Source: Sorex araneus
Taxonomy: Eukaryota > Chordata > Mammalia > Eulipotyphla > Soricidae
Direction: 5' to 3'
Assembly: GCF_027595985.1 (NCBI RefSeq)
Contig: NC_073302.1
Span: 219,873,854 to 219,937,853 of the forward strand
DNA length: 64,000 nucleotides
The position numbers were made by a program, and so were the translations under genes. Below the pieces are notes generated by a model. The model was not told the DNA's origin. It worked only from the letters and a program-made list of their open reading frames with translations, and made no database searches. This document shows, in pieces, positions 59,725 through 64,000 of this stretch; positions within the stretch are counted from its first letter, which is position 1, and each line of letters opens with the position of its first letter.

Positions 59725-60235
59725 TGTAACGCTTATTTTTCTCAAGACCACATGGAAAACTTACCAGGATGCTGGGTCACAAAGGACACATTCACACATT
59801 TAAAACAAAGACATAAATGCCTATTTTCAGATCACAATGAAATGAAACCAAAAATCGTAATTGAAATATGACAGAAAGAGATAAAACTTCTGGATATTTG
59901 ACAATTTGCTTTAAAACAATATGTGAACCAAAGAAGTCTCAGAAAAATGTACAAATAATCATTGTAACATTGCTGTCATCCTGTTGCTCATCAATTTGCT
60001 TGAGCGGGCACCAGTATCGTCTACATTGTGAGACTTGTTACTGTTTTTGGCATATCGAATATGCCACAGGTAGCTTGCCAGGCTCTGTCATGTGGGTGGG
60101 ATACTCTTGGTAGCTTACCAGGCTCTCAGAGAGGGGCGGAGGAATCAAACTCGGGTCGGCCGCGCGTAAGGCAAAAACCCTACCCACTGTGCTATCACTC
60201 CAGCCTGTACAAATAATAGACTCTGGAAAACTTGT
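59725..60235 (+). mobile_element. Old L1 ORF2 fragment, right part
   Basis: cttatttttctcaagaccac, gctgggtcacaaaggacaca and cagatcacaatgaaatgaaa continue the L1 begun at 58920. It is interrupted by the type II SINE at 59960-60205. Confidence 0.65.
59948..60217 (-). mobile_element. RTE-tailed SINE (type II) in LHFPL6 intron
   Basis: Minus-oriented full element (59960-60205) with the RTE 3' end at the left (tcatcctgttgctcatc) and the tRNA-like head at the right (ctatcactccagcc). It has a perfect 12-bp TSD, tgtacaaataat, at 59948-59959 and 60206-60217. Confidence 0.92.
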
Positions 60236-60654
60236 GTTGATTACTATTCACTATAAATTTTTAGGAGTGTTTCTACATGTAGTAAATATTTATCATCTAT
60301 GTGTATGGCATGGTAGGTACATAAATATCACCCCAAAACCTGAGGGAAAATTAAGGCCAAAAAGAGTTCAATAACTGTCCAAACACTGGGCACAGTTAGC
60401 ACAAGGCTAGTCCTTGCCTTCTCTCCCCAGTTAATGCCCTGTGTCCTATAGCTTCTCAAATCCCTACCACACCCCACCACTGCAGTCTTAGACGCCGTAC
60501 TACTTTCTTGTTCCTGGTCCCTTTGGCAACCTAGAACATGAAGGGCAAACGTGGCTCCTGCATTTTTAATGATAAATCCTATTACATTTCTCTTACTTAA
60601 AAATCCAAAAATGAATTCTTAAAAGATTTGACCTCCTCCTCCTTCCCTTTCCAA

Positions 60655-60820
60655 TTTTATTTTTGGCTTTCTGGGCCACACCCAGTGGTATGGCCCATCT
60701 ATCCTTGCCTCTGTGCTTGGTGGCTAATGCTGGTGGTGCATGGGGGACCAGGTGAGGATGAATCTGGGTCTCCTGCCATGAAAAACCTGGACTCAGCCCA
60801 GTGAGTTTTCTGGACCTCAA
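60655..60820 (-). mobile_element. SINE type I, old, minus
   Basis: tttggctttctgggccacac start and a head near gtgagttttctggacc. Confidence 0.65.
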
Positions 60821-60974
60821 GAATCTAATATCCTTCTAATGGCAATAAGGCCTTGAGTTAGCTGAATCCATCTACTTCTCAGGTTCTGAGGCGACCCTCC
60901 ATCTTATTTTCCTTCTGGCCGACACTGGTTAATTTCTCTAGGTCACACCAGGCCTCTCTCTGAGTTGGGTACTT

Positions 60975-61104
60975 TGCTGTCATTGTTCCTTTCACCTGGA
61001 AAAGTCTATTTCCTAAGTACTGGGGAACAGGTTCCTTCTCAAATGGAATTTCCGATGAAGACACCTTCACCCCTCCCTGCTTCTCCCCTGTCCCCTCTGT
61101 GTGT

Positions 61105-61144
<40 letters not shown>

Positions 61145-61268
61145 CTGTGAGTATGGGCTTTATTTCATTCTTACATATGAATAAAAGATTGTTTCCTACT
61201 GTAGCCCTAACTACAGAAGGACTTGGCTCCTAGTAGATACTCAAGAAATAAATGTCGAATGAAAAGTG
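60975..61268 (+). mobile_element. LINE2 3' end, with internal GT repeat
   Basis: ttcctttcacctggaaaagt, then tccttctcaaatgg, and the ending tagtagatactcaagaaata plus aatgtcgaatgaa follow the L2 3' terminus. A (GT)n tract at about 61098-61142 interrupts it. Confidence 0.7.
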
Positions 61269-62341
61269 AAGCAAAATGAACACCTAAAGAAAGGAAGCAA
61301 AGCAAGGTGACCATAAGACCTTGAAAAACAAAAAACGTCTGGAATTTTGCTGGAAGAGTAACTGTAGTCATTGAACACTGGAGAGAATTCCCTAGCCTAA
61401 TTCTGCATTTACAGTCTCATACAAAAGATGTTAAATTTAACATGATAATAAATGCTGAAAGATCACATCTCCACCTAGGGTAAGCCTCCCTGGAACTAAA
61501 ACCTCTGTGAATACTGAGAGATAGAGCAAGGATTTTTCAAAGGCAACCATATCTCCCTTTGAGCCATGCTCACTGTAACTATAAGTTAATGTGGCTGTGA
61601 GTCTTGGGAATAATACCCATTTTAAATTATTATTTAGCTGAATTAAATAAATCTAGGAAAAAAATTAGTAGAGAGCTAAGAGGTGGCAAGTGGTTTAGAA
61701 CCTTCACTCAGCATGGGGCTCTTAACAGAGAACACAATGAACTTCCTCTCGTTAATAACAAGGTATTGACCTACACACCATTTCACGACCCAACATGAGA
61801 AGCCGAGTCTATAATTCTTTATTAATTATTGGACACTTACTTGAGAAACAGTAACTGGTGAACCTAATTATTTGAGAATAATAGAGGTGTCATGGGCCAC
61901 ATGCATTAAAAAAGAATGCAGGTTTGACTCTCAAAAGACCAAGAAAAGAGCATCTTTTTGTTCTCCAAAAACATCAACAATACAGCATGACTTCAAACAC
62001 CATGGGCTCTCTGCTGGGCTGCAAGCGGCTGGAGTACAGTGTGGGCCACTCAGTGTGGGTCCATGGACAATTTTGTGACTTTCCTGTAATGTGAGAATGC
62101 TGAGGATTCCCTTGAAACTGTATTTTAACTTAAAAACTTTTGAGTGTTTATGTTATGAGTGATGCTGTGCTCACAGGGTGCTGGGCTGTGCTGGAGAGCC
62201 TCAGTTCTCACTTACCTTTATGATCTTGGGGGTCAACAACTAATACTCTTCAGTGGACCATTTAGTCCATTCCATGAGGTGCTTAGCATTTGCTTATAAT
62301 GTACCTGGTGGGGGCAGAGGATGGCAGACCACATGCTTTAA
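61269..62341 (-). other. Unassigned intronic sequence
   Basis: No exon or recognised repeat. Confidence 0.5.
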
Positions 62342-62536
62342 AATGTGTGAGGAGGGGCTGGAGAGGTAAGACAGTGGGTAGGGCACCTGCATGCTATGAC
62401 CCGGGTTTCATCTCCAGCATCCTGTACAGTCTCCCGAGCACCACCAGGAGAGTTTCCTGAATGCAGAACAAGGAGTAAGCCCTGAGCATCACCAGGTATG
62501 GCCCAAAATCCAAAAAGGAAAAATAATATGTGAGGC
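62342..62536 (+). mobile_element. SINE type I
   Basis: Head ggggctggagaggtaagaca, B-box-like cgggtttcatctcc, body and A-rich tail. Approximate TSD: aaatgtgtgagg versus aatatgtgagg. Confidence 0.85.
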
Positions 62537-64000
62537 CCTGAGTTGTACCCAGTACCATGAAAAAATATATATAGGTCTTGCAGCACTTGTGTTAAATGAT
62601 TTTGCCCAACTTCAGGCAATATCAAAGTGCTCTTATGTAAGTGTTCTTAGTATATTTAAGGTGGGCAAGACTAAGTAGTTCAATGTATTATATGAATTTC
62701 AATAATTAGATGAACTTATGATGGGTCGCCCCACTCTAAGTCCAGAAAGATGTGATGACTGTCCAGAGATCCTGACGCCTCCCTCCCCTGAAACTGCACC
62801 CAGGTTTGGTGCTCACTCACGTGGTATCCCCACGCTCTAGCTAGATTCTCCTTAGCACATTTCCTTGGTGACTTGAGTGTGACTGTGAAGGGGAGCCGTC
62901 AGTTCAAAGTGAAATTTAAGCAGAGAGTTGGCAGATGGGCAGGCGCTACCCAAGCATGAGGGAGAGAGGTCAGGGAACAATGCCACGGGAAAAGCTACGG
63001 CAAAATGGAGGAATCACTGAGTCCTGCTAAAGTGCTGCTCAAAGAGACAGGGCCATTGTGGTGTCTGCGAGAGATAGGATTCACCGTGAACAACTCCAAA
63101 GACGAAGAGAACTTGAAGCCTGAGAAAATATGCAGGATTTCATTTCTGTTATCGCTCAGAAATGTGAGGTATTGAACACTCATCCACAGATTATCCTCTA
63201 CCTACCGCATGATGCAAACGTACGAGAAGCTGTGGACAAGAGAGAAGGGCTTTTGGTCTCATGAACATTATTAATGAATTTGAACCCAATCCTTGTATCT
63301 TCTTCACATCTGCTAGGTAGAATTTAAGTTAAAAGAGATGAGCCAAATATGAGGGATTTGTTTTCTTCTAAGTTTAAGTGTAGAAACAGAATACTAACAG
63401 TTGTCAGAGACTTCAGATTGTTCAACCATAAAGAAAAAGTAGGATTCTCTTCCCCTTCAACCATGATTCCACTGATAAAGCTCACATGCTTAACAACAAG
63501 AAATTAGCACCATACTTTACAGAAACAGGAGATCAAAGTCCCCATTTGGTTCTTAGGAAAGAGTAGATAGTTAAGTGTTAAACTGCATGATGACCCAAGA
63601 ACAGCAATGGAATATACTGAAACCAGGAAATGGTCCAGGCAAAGGGGGCTTTCCTACATGTCCTCTCTCTTTCCCTGTCAGGGCATAAAATGCAAGCAGA
63701 AAGCATTTTACTGGAGGGCAAGTTTTGTCTGTGATCCTTTCAAGAAATTAGAGGAGCAAATCTGTTTAAAGTTTCCCTTTTGCTCTCTGTAATGCTCCAT
63801 CAAACAAGACTACAACCCTCTTGGTTGGCAAATTGCTGCTTTCAACAATGGGGAATACTACTCTTGACAGATAAAATAGAGGTTAATGGGACAGAAAGCA
63901 GCAAACCACAGCCACCTGCCAAGTCAGTGGAAAGATCTGGTGGCGGCATTCCAGGGCAGCCCCCGTGTGGGAATAGAATGGGAGGTGTGGCTGATATCTC
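62537..64000 (-). other. Unassigned intronic sequence
   Basis: No exon, gene or named repeat recognised up to the window edge. Confidence 0.5.

Larger units (their letters stand above)
58193..64000 (-). other. LHFPL6 intron upstream of the last exon
   Basis: This follows from the splice acceptor at 58152: everything to the right is intron of a minus-strand gene unless another exon lies here. I recognised no further exon. It contains the old L1, SINEs, LINE2 and GT repeat listed separately. Confidence 0.7.

Overview
The window is mammalian nuclear DNA, almost certainly from a red-toothed shrew (Sorex, most likely S. araneus). Two things support this. A tRNA-derived SINE family of the kind that fills shrew genomes recurs throughout. 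Two copies of an RTE-clade retrotransposon are also present, of the type known (from memory) as RTE1_Sar. There is one host coding segment: the last coding exon of LHFPL6 (formerly LHFP) on the minus strand at 58033-58151, with a clean splice acceptor and a stop codon. Everything to its right (58152-64000) is therefore intron of that gene. To its left lie its 3' UTR and then a long gene-free downstream flank. I found no rRNA, tRNA gene, CRISPR array or bacterial-type operon. Nearly all long open frames are simple repeats or broken retrotransposons.

Layout. 1-9 kb: A-tailed SINEs, a long GGAA array, old L1 pieces and three RTE-tailed SINEs. 9-17.6 kb: older SINEs, a LINE2 fragment and an unclassified repeat called family X here. 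17.6-21.7 kb: two L1 insertions, one inside the other, each with its own target-site duplication (TSD) and its own 5' inversion. 22-31.5 kb: SINEs, a MIR, an LTR-like segment and old L1. 32-34 kb: two more stretches of family X. 34.0-37.3 kb: RTE copy A (plus). 39.56-43.05 kb: RTE copy B (minus), tail-to-tail with A. Copy B sits inside an L1 fragment and was itself later hit by an L1 and a SINE. 43.6-45.1 kb: minus-strand L1. 46-52 kb: MIR, SINEs, a 320-bp CCTT array, family X and an L1 that joins promoter-like monomers to an L1 3' end. 53-54.3 kb: ancient L1 hit by an inverted RTE-tailed SINE. 57-58.15 kb: LHFPL6 3' UTR and last exon. 58.2-64 kb: intron with SINEs, old L1 and LINE2.

The main story is a retrotransposon partnership. 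The shrew SINE head (tRNA-like, with A and B boxes) occurs with two different bodies. One body is A-tailed and presumably moved by L1. The other copies both the 5' leader and the 3' terminus of the RTE and ends in GTGACA-type repeats rather than poly-A, so it was presumably moved by the RTE. Short forms with the RTE 5' leader joined to its 3' end, and a SINE copy with a twin-priming-like inversion and a TSD, give direct sequence evidence for this. The RTE is notable because its proteins resemble those of parasitic-nematode RTEs, and horizontal transfer between nematodes and the common shrew has been reported.
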